Source: Chloroflexota bacterium
GTDB taxonomy: Bacteria > Chloroflexota > Anaerolineae > Anaerolineales > UBA11858
Reading direction: 5' to 3'
Length of the DNA: 32,716 nucleotides
NCBI GenBank assembly: GCA_003648195.1
Contig: QMOK01000006.1
Location: forward strand, 1 to 32,716
Positions 1 through 9,340 of the stretch are shown piece by piece (position 1 is the stretch's first letter; the number at the start of each line of letters is the position of its first letter). The translations under genes were made by a program, and so were the position numbers. Under the pieces are notes generated by a model, which was not told the origin of the DNA, did not search any database, and worked only from the letters and a program-made list of their open reading frames with translations.

Positions 1-2
1 CA

Positions 3-1358
3 GAGCATATCCAAGCCATAACCTCCTTTGACACTCAAACCTTTGCCACAGCGGCCGAAAACCCCTTAGTTCTTTATCTTAAAGATAATCTCTCAGAATT
101 TGGTATGAAGCGCGCCTGGCGATCCACCCTGCACTCCTACTACCACTACCCCATCACAACTGCCATCGTCAGACCTCTAGCTGAACCCCACCTCGTTGTG
201 GGTGATCAAAAAAACTATCACCACTTGGAAGACTTTGGTTTCATAACCCTAGGGTGTGGGGGAGGGGGAAAAGTGGACGCTCCCCTTGCTTTTGTAGGTG
301 GCACCTCCCTAGAGCGTAATCCCGCCCTAGACGATTTAAACCTCCAGGGGCAGGTAATCCTGTCCCCCGGAGCGGACGTGCCAGCTAACTTCCCCGACCA
401 AGTCGCCGCCCTTGGCGCCCTGGGCGTACTCCTCATCTCCGATGATGCTCAGCCTATTGTCTCCCAATTCGAAATGACCGGCGATATGACAAAATATCAA
501 TGCCCCAACGAAATCCCCGTTTTCAAAATTACCCCCTCCGCCGCTGAGAGCATTTTAGCCCAAACCGGCCACACCCTGGCAGAGCTTTCATCACCCGCCG
601 AGGAATCATTCATCCAACCCCTTGACATTGATGCTTCTATGTCGCTAGAACTTAGCCAACCAACCGCCGTAGAAATTCCCAACGCAGTTGGCTTTTTAGG
701 CGGCTACGACATGGATTACGCCAACGAACTCGTAGTTGTTTTCACCACCTTTGACGGCCTCGGATTAACCCCTGCCGGCCAAGACGGCATCCCTGCCTCA
801 GACGCGGTTAGTATGGCCGTTTTCTTAGAAAGTGCCCGAATCTGGCAAGAGAATAACCTAGACCCCCGCCGTTCAATTATCTTTGTGATGTGGGGCGGCG
901 AATATCTCGAACATTCACTAGATGCTTTATTATACGATTTATGGGTTGTCAATAGGCTTAACCCCGAAGTCCCGGCAGCGCCCGTCAAACCCAGCCTTTG
1001 GGTTCAAGTTGGCCCGTTCGGGACAGAGAACACATCTTTTCAATCTCTCACCCCCGCCAATGGAGCCGACCCAAGTTTATATAACGTGTTTATTGACTCC
1101 GCGAACAAAGCAGGCCTAGATATAACCCCCAGCGCTAATTCCGGTAAATTTATTGATACAAGGCTACCTTCTATCTACTTTTGGGACGAAAATGCAGATT
1201 TGCCCGAAAACGAGCTAAACCTAGATGAGTTGCAAAACATTGGGGAAACGACATGCTTCACCCTAATTAGGCTTCTGCGAGAAATAAAATATACCCCCAT
1301 GGATTCCGCTGTAAAAGAAGCACTTTCGAACGCCCTCAGGATGCACACTCATAAGTAG
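3..1358 (+). CDS. M28-like peptidase family protein with PA-like insert, 5' end truncated by the window
   Basis: Frame is open from position 3 (EHIQAITSFDTQTFATAAENPLVLYLKDNLSEFG-MKRAW...), so the Met at 105 is probably internal. M28-like block ELVVVFTTFDGLGL...SIIFVMWGGEY. Confidence 0.6.
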   Translation, partial: EHIQAITSFDTQTFATAAENPLVLYLKDNLSEFGMKRAWRSTLHSYYHYPITTAIVRPLAEPHLVVGDQKNYHHLEDFGFITLGCGGGGKVDAPLAFVGGTSLERNPALDDLNLQGQVILSPGADVPANFPDQVAALGALGVLLISDDAQPIVSQFEMTGDMTKYQCPNEIPVFKITPSAAESILAQTGHTLAELSSPAEESFIQPLDIDASMSLELSQPTAVEIPNAVGFLGGYDMDYANELVVVFTTFDGLGLTPAGQDGIPASDAVSMAVFLESARIWQENNLDPRRSIIFVMWGGEYLEHSLDALLYDLWVVNRLNPEVPAAPVKPSLWVQVGPFGTENTSFQSLTPANGADPSLYNVFIDSANKAGLDITPSANSGKFIDTRLPSIYFWDENADLPENELNLDELQNIGETTCFTLIRLLREIKYTPMDSAVKEALSNALRMHTHK

Positions 1359-1385
1359 TTTGGCAATGTCAGGTTTTAGGTTTTG

Positions 1386-1400
1386 ATGTCATTGCGAGCC
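1386..1400. repeat. Partial arm of dispersed ATGTCATTGCGA repeat
   Basis: gatgtcattgcgag matches the arms at 1594 and 31339. Confidence 0.45.
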
Positions 1401-1593
1401 GACTTTTTTAGGGTGGTGATATCCCTGCTGAAACAAGCGAACGCCGCGCTCCGCTGAAAGAAAGCCCGTTTAGATTACCTGATCCCTGTTTTCCTGATAC
1501 CCCTAATACCTGTTTTCCTAATCCCCCGATTCCTAATTTATCTGTGTTTCAGAGTTTTGTCACTCAACTAAACGATGTGGCAAAGAGCATGGC

Positions 1594-1686
1594 ATGTCAT
1601 TGCGAAGCGGTGTTTTCCCGCTGAAACAATCTCCTAGAGCGTCTGGGAGACTGCTTCGGGGCAAAAAATGCCCCTCGCAGTGACAT
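1594..1686. repeat. Dispersed palindromic repeat, ATGTCATTGCGA...TCGCAGTGACAT
   Basis: Inverted termini plus internal GGGAGACTGC. Same architecture at 31339-31471. Confidence 0.7.
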
Positions 1687-1780
1687 TTCAAAGGTGGGCT
1701 GAGTAGTTACAACATTTCTACAAACTCACGAAATGGGGGAGCCATTTCAAATCTAGCTTTTCCCGCTTTGTCTCCCATGC

Positions 1781-1786
1781 TATAAT
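1781..1786 (+). promoter_or_regulatory. Putative -10 box (TGCTATAAT)
   Basis: Extended -10-like TGcTATAAT about 140 bp upstream of the 1928 CDS; weak -35. Confidence 0.35.
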
Positions 1787-1927
1787 CATTAACGAGGTAT
1801 AATAATTTGCCAAGTTTTCCTGAGTTGCTCAGAACTGGGCAGATGATTTATGAACCTTTTCATTTTCTCGGCGTTTCATTACGTCCACACTTGGACAATC
1901 TAAATAGTTGAACAAAACATACCAAAC

Positions 1928-4288
1928 ATGTACTCTTTCTATAGTCAAATTATTGATATTCTGACAACGCCACCAGGGAATCTTACCTACCACCTAGTGC
2001 TTGCTTTTGCGGCTGCGGGAGCATTGCAGGGCGCATTGCTCCATTGGCGTCAAAGCGAGTTTCCTCAGGGCCGGCGGATGGTTATTGGTTTGGGGCTTTT
2101 GCTAGTTGGACGGGCAATCCTTTTTGTGGGAGCTGGCCTGGTTTGGCAAGGGCTTACGCCGCCACAAACCCTGCTCCCAATTCTCGACCGAACCATTACC
2201 ATATTGGGTATTATTCTCATCATTTGGCTCTGGTGCTTCCCAGAGCCCCTTCAGGTGGCCGACATGGCCAGTATTCTGCTGGGGTTTGTTGCTTTAGCGA
2301 TAGCCATATTCAGCTACGTTTGGGGCTTAACGCAAACATCTGGGGTGCCATCTAATGCGGTGTGGTTCAATTCTCTTTGGGAAGGGGCTGCATTATTTAT
2401 TCTTATTCTTGGAATAGCATTGATACTCATCCGCCGCCCTAATGGTTGGGTATATGGTTTTGTGATGCTTGGAGTTATGACTTGTGGGCATGTTTTTCAA
2501 TTTTTCTTCCCCTCAGCGGCTAGTGATTTTCCCGGAATTGTGCGTCTTGCCCAAATAGCGGCTTATCCCTTGCTTTTTACTCTTCCCCAGCGATTTGTCC
2601 CCACCGAAAGTTCGTCAACGCCAGTTTCTTCACCTCAACATGCTTCTTACGTTCACAAACGCCAACAATACAATTTAGACCCCGCCTTACTGGATGATAT
2701 TGTTAGCATCTCGCCAGAAGTTCCCTTGGCCGACCTGCAATTGACCGTTACGAAATTGGCTTCCCAAATCATGTTGGCGGATTTGTGCCTTTTGATTTCT
2801 CCTCCCGACGAGATGGGGACGATAGAAATTATATGCGGATACGATCTTATTCGAGAAGAATTCCTTAGCGGCCTTTCTCTTCCGGGCGACCAACTTCCTC
2901 TTCTCTCTACTGCTATTCAAAGAGAGCAATCATTGCGTCTCCCTGCGAGCAGCACCTCTCAAGATTTCCGCAATCTTAGCAAACTTTTGCGCCTGGGACG
3001 GATAGGTCATTTGCTGGCAGCGCCTTGTATCTTTTCACACGTTGAGCAAAAAACCGGCCTAATTTTATTATCTCCTTACTCAAATCGCAGTTGGGGCAAA
3101 GTAGATCAAAAATACCTAAGCCGTTTTACAGAAGTGATTCAAAAAGCATTATCGCGAAATTCAGAAACTCCTAAACTGCGCGAGCAACTTGAACAGGCGC
3201 GCCAAATTATAATAAGCGCTAAAGCCGATTTAGAAGAAGCGAAACTATACGGGCAAGCTCTCCAAACAAAATTAGATATCAGCCAAGAAGAAATAAAAAC
3301 GCTCCAAGAAGTATCTCAAGAAATAGAGAGACTCCAACAAAAACAAACAGAAACATACGAAACAATAGCTAATTTAGAAGTTGATAAAAAACAACTCGAA
3401 GAACAACTTGAAGAATTCAATGAGCAAGCCTCTATTGCTTCTGATGAACAATTGCAAAGAGAGCTGCAATTAGCCTTAGAAGAAATTGCCCGTCTCAAAA
3501 ACATATTGGTAGAGTCTGACCAAAAGATTGGACAGATCAAAACCCAATCAAAGATAGAAAAAGGCATCTTATCCGATGCGCAAATGGAATCTATCTCAAA
3601 ACTGGCACAGGAGCTTCGGCAGCCTCTTGTCTCTATGGTGGGATATACTGACATTCTATTGGGGGAATCAGTGGGCATTTTAGGATCTTTACAAAAACAA
3701 TTTCTAGACCGCATCAAGGCCTCGGCTGAACGCATTGGAGGTTTGCTGGATACGGTATTAGAAAAAGCTGCCATCAATATAGAGGAACTCACTCTTGCCC
3801 CCAGCGCGGTAGATTTAAGTGATGCCATTGACTACGCCATCACCGAAGTAAGCGAGCATATTTGGAAAAAGCGAATCTCCATGCGAGTTGATTTGGCGGA
3901 TAATTTGCCAAAATTGCACACCGATGAAGACAGCCTTCGCCAAATACTCATCAACTTACTAAAAAACGCCAGCGATGTTACACCCGCCGAAGGAGAAATC
4001 TTCATCCGTGCCAGACTCTACGATGAATATAGCGAACAGAGTTTTGCGTTCATTCAAGTAGCAGACCAAGGCGGAGGTATTTCTGTCGAGGATTTGCCTC
4101 GTGTCTTCTCGCAGCTTTACAATAACAACACAAACATTAAAGGTATTGGCGGGCAAGGAATAGAACTCTCGGTTGTAAAAGCTCTTGTCGAAACCCAGCA
4201 AGGACGCATTTGGGTAGATAGCCAAGAGGGAGTGGGCGCGGCATTTAGCCTTTTGCTCCCCCTTGCGGATGATGAAAGAGATGCGTAA
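1928..4288 (+). CDS. Membrane histidine kinase-like protein (N-terminal TM region, GAF-like, coiled coil, HATPase) without the phosphoacceptor His
   Basis: Hydrophobic N-terminus, long coiled coil, LAQELRQPLVSMVGYTDILLGE in the H-box position, N box NLLKNA, G boxes DQGGGIS and GIGGQGIELSVVKALVE. Confidence 0.8.
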   Translation: MYSFYSQIIDILTTPPGNLTYHLVLAFAAAGALQGALLHWRQSEFPQGRRMVIGLGLLLVGRAILFVGAGLVWQGLTPPQTLLPILDRTITILGIILIIWLWCFPEPLQVADMASILLGFVALAIAIFSYVWGLTQTSGVPSNAVWFNSLWEGAALFILILGIALILIRRPNGWVYGFVMLGVMTCGHVFQFFFPSAASDFPGIVRLAQIAAYPLLFTLPQRFVPTESSSTPVSSPQHASYVHKRQQYNLDPALLDDIVSISPEVPLADLQLTVTKLASQIMLADLCLLISPPDEMGTIEIICGYDLIREEFLSGLSLPGDQLPLLSTAIQREQSLRLPASSTSQDFRNLSKLLRLGRIGHLLAAPCIFSHVEQKTGLILLSPYSNRSWGKVDQKYLSRFTEVIQKALSRNSETPKLREQLEQARQIIISAKADLEEAKLYGQALQTKLDISQEEIKTLQEVSQEIERLQQKQTETYETIANLEVDKKQLEEQLEEFNEQASIASDEQLQRELQLALEEIARLKNILVESDQKIGQIKTQSKIEKGILSDAQMESISKLAQELRQPLVSMVGYTDILLGESVGILGSLQKQFLDRIKASAERIGGLLDTVLEKAAINIEELTLAPSAVDLSDAIDYAITEVSEHIWKKRISMRVDLADNLPKLHTDEDSLRQILINLLKNASDVTPAEGEIFIRARLYDEYSEQSFAFIQVADQGGGISVEDLPRVFSQLYNNNTNIKGIGGQGIELSVVKALVETQQGRIWVDSQEGVGAAFSLLLPLADDERDA

Positions 4289-5133
4289 TGAAGATTTACC
4301 GTTATATAGCTATCGGGATAATCACAGCCCTCGTTTCTGGAGGGCTTGTTCTTGGCAGCATAGCTATTTCGCTCGCGGAAGGAAAAACCTCCCCGTCTTG
4401 GACTTCTGCTCTCTCTGAGCCTTCGCCGACCCCCAAACCGGTATCCATATCCCAAATAGGAATCACGCCTTCTGGCGTGGAGGGTGAGGCCCAATTGCCT
4501 ACGCCCGTCACTGCCCTAGAGCTTTCTGCTACTCCTCAGCCAACTTCTTGCCCTGTCCCTCTGGGATGGATGCCGATAATCGTTCGTCCGGGCGACACAC
4601 TTGAAAACCTTGCTGACGCCTATCACACCACTCCCGACTTGCTTGCGAGTGCCAACTGTTTGTTATCTTATCAAATATTCCCCGGATCAACATTATATGT
4701 GCCCCCTATAGGCCCCACCAAGACGCCATTTCAATGCGGCCCTCCCCCAGGCTGGATTCTTTATACCGTGCAAAAAGGCGATAATTTATATCGGCTAAGC
4801 CTTGCTTTTAGCACCACCATATGGCAATTGCAGGTGGCTAATTGTTTGGGTAATTCTGTGTATATTCGAGTGGGGCAGAGAATATATGTGCCCAACGTAC
4901 CCACCCTTACAATAATCCCTACGGGAACGTCAACCCCCACGCTTGTGCCCACGCTTGAGCCAACGTTTACTCCCACGTTTACGCCTACGCCAACAGATAC
5001 GCTAGAGCTTACTGCAACGCCTACAAGTTCTGTCACCCCTACCCCCACAGAAACGCCAACCTCCACTTCCACTCCTACTTCCACGTCTTCGCCTACATCC
5101 ACAGATACTACCACCCCATCCCCCACCCCATAA
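4288..5133 (+). CDS. LysM-repeat protein with N-terminal TM anchor and Thr/Pro/Ser-rich C-terminus
   Basis: Two LysM-like repeats (IIVRPGDTLENLADAYHTTPDLLASANCL; YTVQKGDNLYRLSLAFSTTIWQLQVANCL), then a TPTPT tract. Start overlaps the upstream stop. Confidence 0.8.
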   Translation: MKIYRYIAIGIITALVSGGLVLGSIAISLAEGKTSPSWTSALSEPSPTPKPVSISQIGITPSGVEGEAQLPTPVTALELSATPQPTSCPVPLGWMPIIVRPGDTLENLADAYHTTPDLLASANCLLSYQIFPGSTLYVPPIGPTKTPFQCGPPPGWILYTVQKGDNLYRLSLAFSTTIWQLQVANCLGNSVYIRVGQRIYVPNVPTLTIIPTGTSTPTLVPTLEPTFTPTFTPTPTDTLELTATPTSSVTPTPTETPTSTSTPTSTSSPTSTDTTTPSPTP

Positions 5134-5139
5134 TTAAAT

Positions 5140-6252
5140 ATGAAAAAACTCAGCAGGATTGTTACCCCACTTAAAATATTTCCCCTGCTTGTTATCGGCG
5201 TTTTTTTTGTTGCATGTCAGTCTGTGCCAAAACAGACCAGCGGAGCTAATACACCGCATGACGAAGAAGTTCTTGTGAGCACTGTCGAACACGCGGCTTC
5301 TGCTGATACCGAAGCCACGGTCACTCTTACCCCCTTTCAACCCTCTCCCCCCACGGCTACTTATTTACCCATAGACCCTAAATATACCCTTATTCCGCCT
5401 ACTCCGGGCGGTGAACTTCTTTACGACTATCTGTATCCCCCAGTCTACGAGCAGTCATATTTTCAGGTTCCCCTTATTCCCCAACCGAAAAATCAGGTTA
5501 ACGTTTTAGTACTAGGAACCGACCAATTTGGCGACCGCCACGGGTACCGAACAGACGCAATTATGCTGGTGACCATTAATAAAAAAGAAGATACAGTGCA
5601 TATCACCTCTTTTCCGCGAGACCTTTACGTATACATTCCCGGCTGGACAGTGCAGCGCATAAACACCGCTTATCCTTATGGGGGTTTTGAAGCTTTGGCC
5701 AACACCATGGAATATAATTTTGGTGTTCGTCCTGATTATTACGCCCTAATTCATGTCTCTTTTCTTGAAGATGTTGTTAATGACCTGGGTGGAATTACTG
5801 TGCAGGTAGAAAAAACACTGTGCGACCATCGCGCGGATTATAACGGGCAATATTGTCTTTACCCCGGTACGCGCTATATGGATGGGGCGACAGCCTTTTG
5901 GTACGCAAGGTCTCGGCACACATCAGAAAATGATTTTGGCCGTAATAGACGGCATCAGGAATTGTTGCGCGGAATTTTCGATCAGGCGTTGGAGGTCAAG
6001 GCGCTTACCAAAGTTCCTCAACTTTACCAAACCTACAAAGACAATGTCGATACAAATATGGGGTTAGGAATTGTTCTTAAGCTTCTTCCCACCGCCATAA
6101 AACTTCAAGACCAATCTCGCATTACCCAATATTACATTAGCCAAGACGATGTAATTAACTGGACAACAGGCGGCGGAGCGAGCGTTTTAATTCCTCAACC
6201 AAGGTTGGTGCGGGATGTTTTGCTTCAGGCGTTGAACAGCCCAGAGCAATAA
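5140..6252 (+). CDS. LytR-CpsA-Psr (LCP) family lipoprotein
   Basis: Lipobox-like VFFVACQ; LCP core VNVLVLGTDQFGDRHGYRTDAIMLVTINKKEDTVHITSFPRDLYVYIPGW...RINTAYPYGG. Confidence 0.85.
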   Translation: MKKLSRIVTPLKIFPLLVIGVFFVACQSVPKQTSGANTPHDEEVLVSTVEHAASADTEATVTLTPFQPSPPTATYLPIDPKYTLIPPTPGGELLYDYLYPPVYEQSYFQVPLIPQPKNQVNVLVLGTDQFGDRHGYRTDAIMLVTINKKEDTVHITSFPRDLYVYIPGWTVQRINTAYPYGGFEALANTMEYNFGVRPDYYALIHVSFLEDVVNDLGGITVQVEKTLCDHRADYNGQYCLYPGTRYMDGATAFWYARSRHTSENDFGRNRRHQELLRGIFDQALEVKALTKVPQLYQTYKDNVDTNMGLGIVLKLLPTAIKLQDQSRITQYYISQDDVINWTTGGGASVLIPQPRLVRDVLLQALNSPEQ

Positions 6253-6355
6253 TCAGGGATGTTTAGGAATCGCGTTCCCGCGCGTGGGCGCATGAGAAGT
6301 TCAGGCGGCAGGCAAACCATGAAGCGTGTTGCTCTTCCCCCGCGAATGAAAAGCA

Positions 6356-6404
6356 CTCGTGGTGCGTTGCATCTGTTTGTAGATGCGTTGCACCACGAGT
6401 TTTA
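6356..6404 (+). terminator. Rho-independent terminator candidate
   Basis: actcgtggtgc...gcaccacgagt, 11-bp perfect arm extended by catct/agatg, followed by TTTTA. Confidence 0.65.
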
Positions 6405-6437
6405 CTAACTTGCCTAGTCACTACGAAAAAGGACAAT

Positions 6438-7799
6438 ATGGATTATTTTATAAACCTCACACTGTCTTTAACGTCATTCTTCTTTTTAGCAGGCTTTGGC
6501 GCTTTTAGCGCGATCTCATGGCAAGAGAAAGAACAACGGGCGGCCAAATTAGCTATTCTTGTCGCTATTATTGGCTCCGCGCTTTTTGGGGGCATCATCT
6601 TCTTGCCCTCGCCTATCCCTCAAATAGCGGCGGGTTTGATTGCTTTGGGCGCGGCAACAGGCCTGGTGCTTTTCTTCCTCCCCATGGGGCGAATCGCCTC
6701 CGGACCAGACGCCCCCACCACGCGCGTAGACGAGAGGGAAATCATGTTCGCCCGCGCGAGGTTAGAGCCGGGCACCGAGAAATACGCCAATTACTACGCC
6801 GACCATCCCCATCACCAAACAGAAGACGACAAAACACGCGCCAAGCCGGGATTGCTTTCTCCTAAATCACGGTTAGCTAACCCCTACCATTTTGCCGCCA
6901 CGGATGCCAGCTTTTTCCTGACCGAAAGTCTGCGGGACGCGATTGATGGTTCGCCCGCGCCAGAACGGGTTGCTCTTCCCCCACGTGAGATGACCGCTTA
7001 CGTGAAAAACTTAGCCAAATTCTACGGCGCGTTAGATGTGGGAATCACAAAATTGGAGCCTTATCACGTTTATTCGCACATTGGGCGTGGAACAGGAACC
7101 TACGGAGCGCCAGTCTCGCTCACCCACACCTACGCGATTGCTTTCACGGTAGAAATGGATTTTGAGATGGTTCAGTCTGCGCCATCCCCGACCCTGACCA
7201 TGGAGTCGGCGAAAGAGTACGTAGAAGCGGCTCGCGTGGCCGTGCAATTGGCCGCCGCGCTGCGGGGAATGGGTTACTCTGCCCGCGCTCATATTGACGG
7301 CAATTATCGGGTGATTGCTCCCTTGGTGGCTCGTGACGCTGGTTTAGGCGAGATTGGGCGGATGAGCATTCTCATGACTCCGCGTCAGGGTCCGCGCGTT
7401 CGGGTGGGGGTGGTGACGACAAGCCTAGAGCTTATCCCAGACGAGCGCGAACTGAATGCCGCCATGATTGACTTTTGCAATATTTGTCAGAAATGCGCCA
7501 ATACTTGTCCCTCACGGGCCATCCCTTTTGGCGAGCGAGAGCTAAATAACGGCGCTCTGCGTTGGAAGCTCAACCCCGACCTGTGTTTTAGGTACTGGAG
7601 CATAATTGGCACCGATTGCGGGCGATGTATGTCTGTGTGCCCATTCTCTCATCCCGATAATTGGGCGCATAACTTTGTACGTTGGGGCATTATGCGTTCT
7701 GGCTTCTTCCGCCGCGCCGCCCTATGGATGGACGACTTTTTCTACGGGAAAAAGCCTGAAACGCGAGACGCGCCTGAGTGGACAAAGGTGGGTGTTTAA
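6438..7799 (+). CDS. Reductive dehalogenase-like (RdhA-like) protein with N-terminal transmembrane helices and two 4Fe-4S motifs
   Basis: Three hydrophobic N-terminal segments; C-terminal CNICQKCANTCP and CFRYWSIIGTDCGRCMSVCPF. Confidence 0.75.
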   Translation: MDYFINLTLSLTSFFFLAGFGAFSAISWQEKEQRAAKLAILVAIIGSALFGGIIFLPSPIPQIAAGLIALGAATGLVLFFLPMGRIASGPDAPTTRVDEREIMFARARLEPGTEKYANYYADHPHHQTEDDKTRAKPGLLSPKSRLANPYHFAATDASFFLTESLRDAIDGSPAPERVALPPREMTAYVKNLAKFYGALDVGITKLEPYHVYSHIGRGTGTYGAPVSLTHTYAIAFTVEMDFEMVQSAPSPTLTMESAKEYVEAARVAVQLAAALRGMGYSARAHIDGNYRVIAPLVARDAGLGEIGRMSILMTPRQGPRVRVGVVTTSLELIPDERELNAAMIDFCNICQKCANTCPSRAIPFGERELNNGALRWKLNPDLCFRYWSIIGTDCGRCMSVCPFSHPDNWAHNFVRWGIMRSGFFRRAALWMDDFFYGKKPETRDAPEWTKVGV

Positions 7800-7814
7800 C
7801 ATTTAAACGTTGTT

Positions 7815-7890
7815 GGCTCATATGTAAATATTGTGCAAAGCGACATGAATGTCGTCCTACGAAAACGTAACGCGATATTTATATCGCCTT
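7815..7890. repeat. Dispersed paired-palindrome repeat, copy A
   Basis: GCGACATGAATGTCGT (7840-7855) and GCGATATTTATATCGC (7872-7887); flank ggctcat..tgta..ttgtg is shared with copy B. Confidence 0.6.
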
Positions 7891-7935
7891 TCCCCGCACA
7901 CTTTCAACAGATGAACCACATTGTTTTGTTTGGTA

Positions 7936-7964
7936 TTGACGTGGAGCGCATGTATAGTTATACT
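7936..7964 (+). promoter_or_regulatory. Sigma70-type promoter of the mazEF-like operon
   Basis: TTGACG - 17 bp - TATACT, with a small inverted repeat TAGTtatACTA over the -10. Confidence 0.6.
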
Positions 7965-7990
7965 AAATGTAACCAAGGAGGTATAACAAT

Positions 7991-8245
7991 ATGGCGAGTG
8001 TAAAAACAGCAATTTCAATCCAAGAACCATTATTTGAGCAAGTTGAAGCTCTGGCGAACGAGTTGAATATTTCGCGGAGTCGGATTTTTGTATTGGCAGT
8101 TGAGGAGTTCATTAAGCGATACCAAAATAGACAGTTGCTTGAAGAAATAAACCGTGCCTATGATGATTTGCCAAACGTCACCGAACAGTTGTATTTAGAA
8201 AAAACTCGACCACAACACCGGAAATTAATGGAGGGGGAATGGTAA
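7991..8245 (+). CDS. Ribbon-helix-helix (CopG/MazE-like) antitoxin
   Basis: 84 aa, TAISIQEPLFEQVEALANELNISRSRIFVLAVEEFI; AGGAGG upstream; overlaps the MazF-like ORF by 7 bp. Confidence 0.75.
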   Translation: MASVKTAISIQEPLFEQVEALANELNISRSRIFVLAVEEFIKRYQNRQLLEEINRAYDDLPNVTEQLYLEKTRPQHRKLMEGEW

Positions 8246-8595
8246 TCAATCAAGGTGAAGTATACTGGGTAGAACTTGAAGAGCCAGTGGGGTCAGAACC
8301 AGGATACCGGCATCCTCATGTAGTTTTACAAAACAATTTATTCAACCAGAGCCGGATAAATACAGTAGTTGTATGCGCATTAACTTCTAATTTGAAACGA
8401 GCGGAAGCTCCTGGAAATGTGATCTTAGAAGAAGGTGAAGCGAATTTACCAAAACGTAGTGTAGTGAATATTTCACAGATATTTACAGTGGATAAAACGC
8501 AGCTAGATGAATATATAGGAACATTGTCAAAGGCACGAATGCGACAAATCTTGAAAGGCCTAAGATTACTAACAGAGCCGCGAGAAGTGGAATAG
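8239..8595 (+). CDS. MazF/PemK-family endoribonuclease toxin
   Basis: INQGEVYWVELEEPVGSEPGYRHPHVVLQNNLFNQSRINTVVVCALTSNLKRAEAPGNVIL is typical PemK/MazF. Confidence 0.85.
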   Translation: MVINQGEVYWVELEEPVGSEPGYRHPHVVLQNNLFNQSRINTVVVCALTSNLKRAEAPGNVILEEGEANLPKRSVVNISQIFTVDKTQLDEYIGTLSKARMRQILKGLRLLTEPREVE

Positions 8596-8851
8596 TGGCA
8601 ATGCGGTGACGTTCAACGTTCTTTTGCGGGACGCGGATGAACACGGAAAACGCGGATTGCGAGGTGCGAATAGCGGAAAATGATAGGGGCAGCAGTGTCC
8701 CCTCTCCCTTGCGAAGCTGGGTAGAAAGTGGACAGAGAGCGGGCGGCAACTTACATGCGCTTGCAAATGCGTGATGTTTTCCAAAAACGAGCCTGTAAAC
8801 AAGGTTTGATCTAAAGATGATAGTGAAGCCACAAGCCATCCTCGAATAAAG

Positions 8852-8896
8852 CACGAATAAACGAATACCTAGCGGTTACCCATTCATTTATTCGTG
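8852..8896. repeat. Intergenic inverted repeat
   Basis: cacgaataaacgaat (8852-8866) against attcatttattcgtg (8882-8896), 14 of 15 complementary. Confidence 0.5.
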
Positions 8897-9055
8897 ACCC
8901 TAATTCGTGGATAGTAACGTCCTAACGTCCTAACCTCCCTAACCTCCTAACGTTCAACGGTTCAACGTTCCACAGTGAGGGTCCATGATATAATAAAACC
9001 AGTCCCACCCGGAGAGATAACACCGTAACCCAACTTGCAGACGGAGGAATGTAAA

Positions 9056-9340
9056 ATGACTATAAATATGCCTATGCAAAGCAGCACTATAACTTATCCA
9101 CAAGGTTTTCCTCAAATGATGAAGATGTCAGATGGAGAATTTGTTGATGAACTTCGTTTCTTAGCTTCTGCTAAACTTTATGAAATTGGCCGAGTAACTG
9201 CTGGTAAAGCCGCTCAATTAGCCGGCATGAAAAGATTAGACTTTCTATACCGCTTAGGGACTGTAGGAGTGCCAGCCATAAATTTGCAAACAGAAGAGGT
9301 TGATGCTGAGATTCAGGCGGCTAGGGAATTAGCGAAATGA
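9056..9340 (+). CDS. UPF0175-family antitoxin
   Basis: ELRFLASAKLYEIGRVTAGKAAQLAGMKRLDFLYRLGTVGVPAINLQTEEVDAEIQAARELAK. Start moved to the ATG at 9056, 8 nt after GGAGG. Confidence 0.75.
   Translation: MTINMPMQSSTITYPQGFPQMMKMSDGEFVDELRFLASAKLYEIGRVTAGKAAQLAGMKRLDFLYRLGTVGVPAINLQTEEVDAEIQAARELAK

Noticed and set aside
4761-5126. Minus-strand ORF MGDGVVVSVDVGEDVEVGVEVEVGVSVGVGV
   Set aside because: Antisense shadow of the Thr/Pro low-complexity tail of the LysM protein.
6322-6345. gttgctcttcccccgcg upstream of the RdhA-like gene repeats gttgctcttcccccacg inside it (RVALPPR)
   Set aside because: A 14-nt match is expected by chance about once or twice in a window this size; no longer homology surrounds it.
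8483-8854. Minus-strand 123-aa and 87-aa ORFs downstream of mazF
   Set aside because: No domain signal, overlapping repeat-like intergenic sequence and the mazF 3' end.
8920-8975. Possible CRISPR-like or iteron array
   Set aside because: Units are short, irregular and without constant spacers; better described as drifting micro-repeats.
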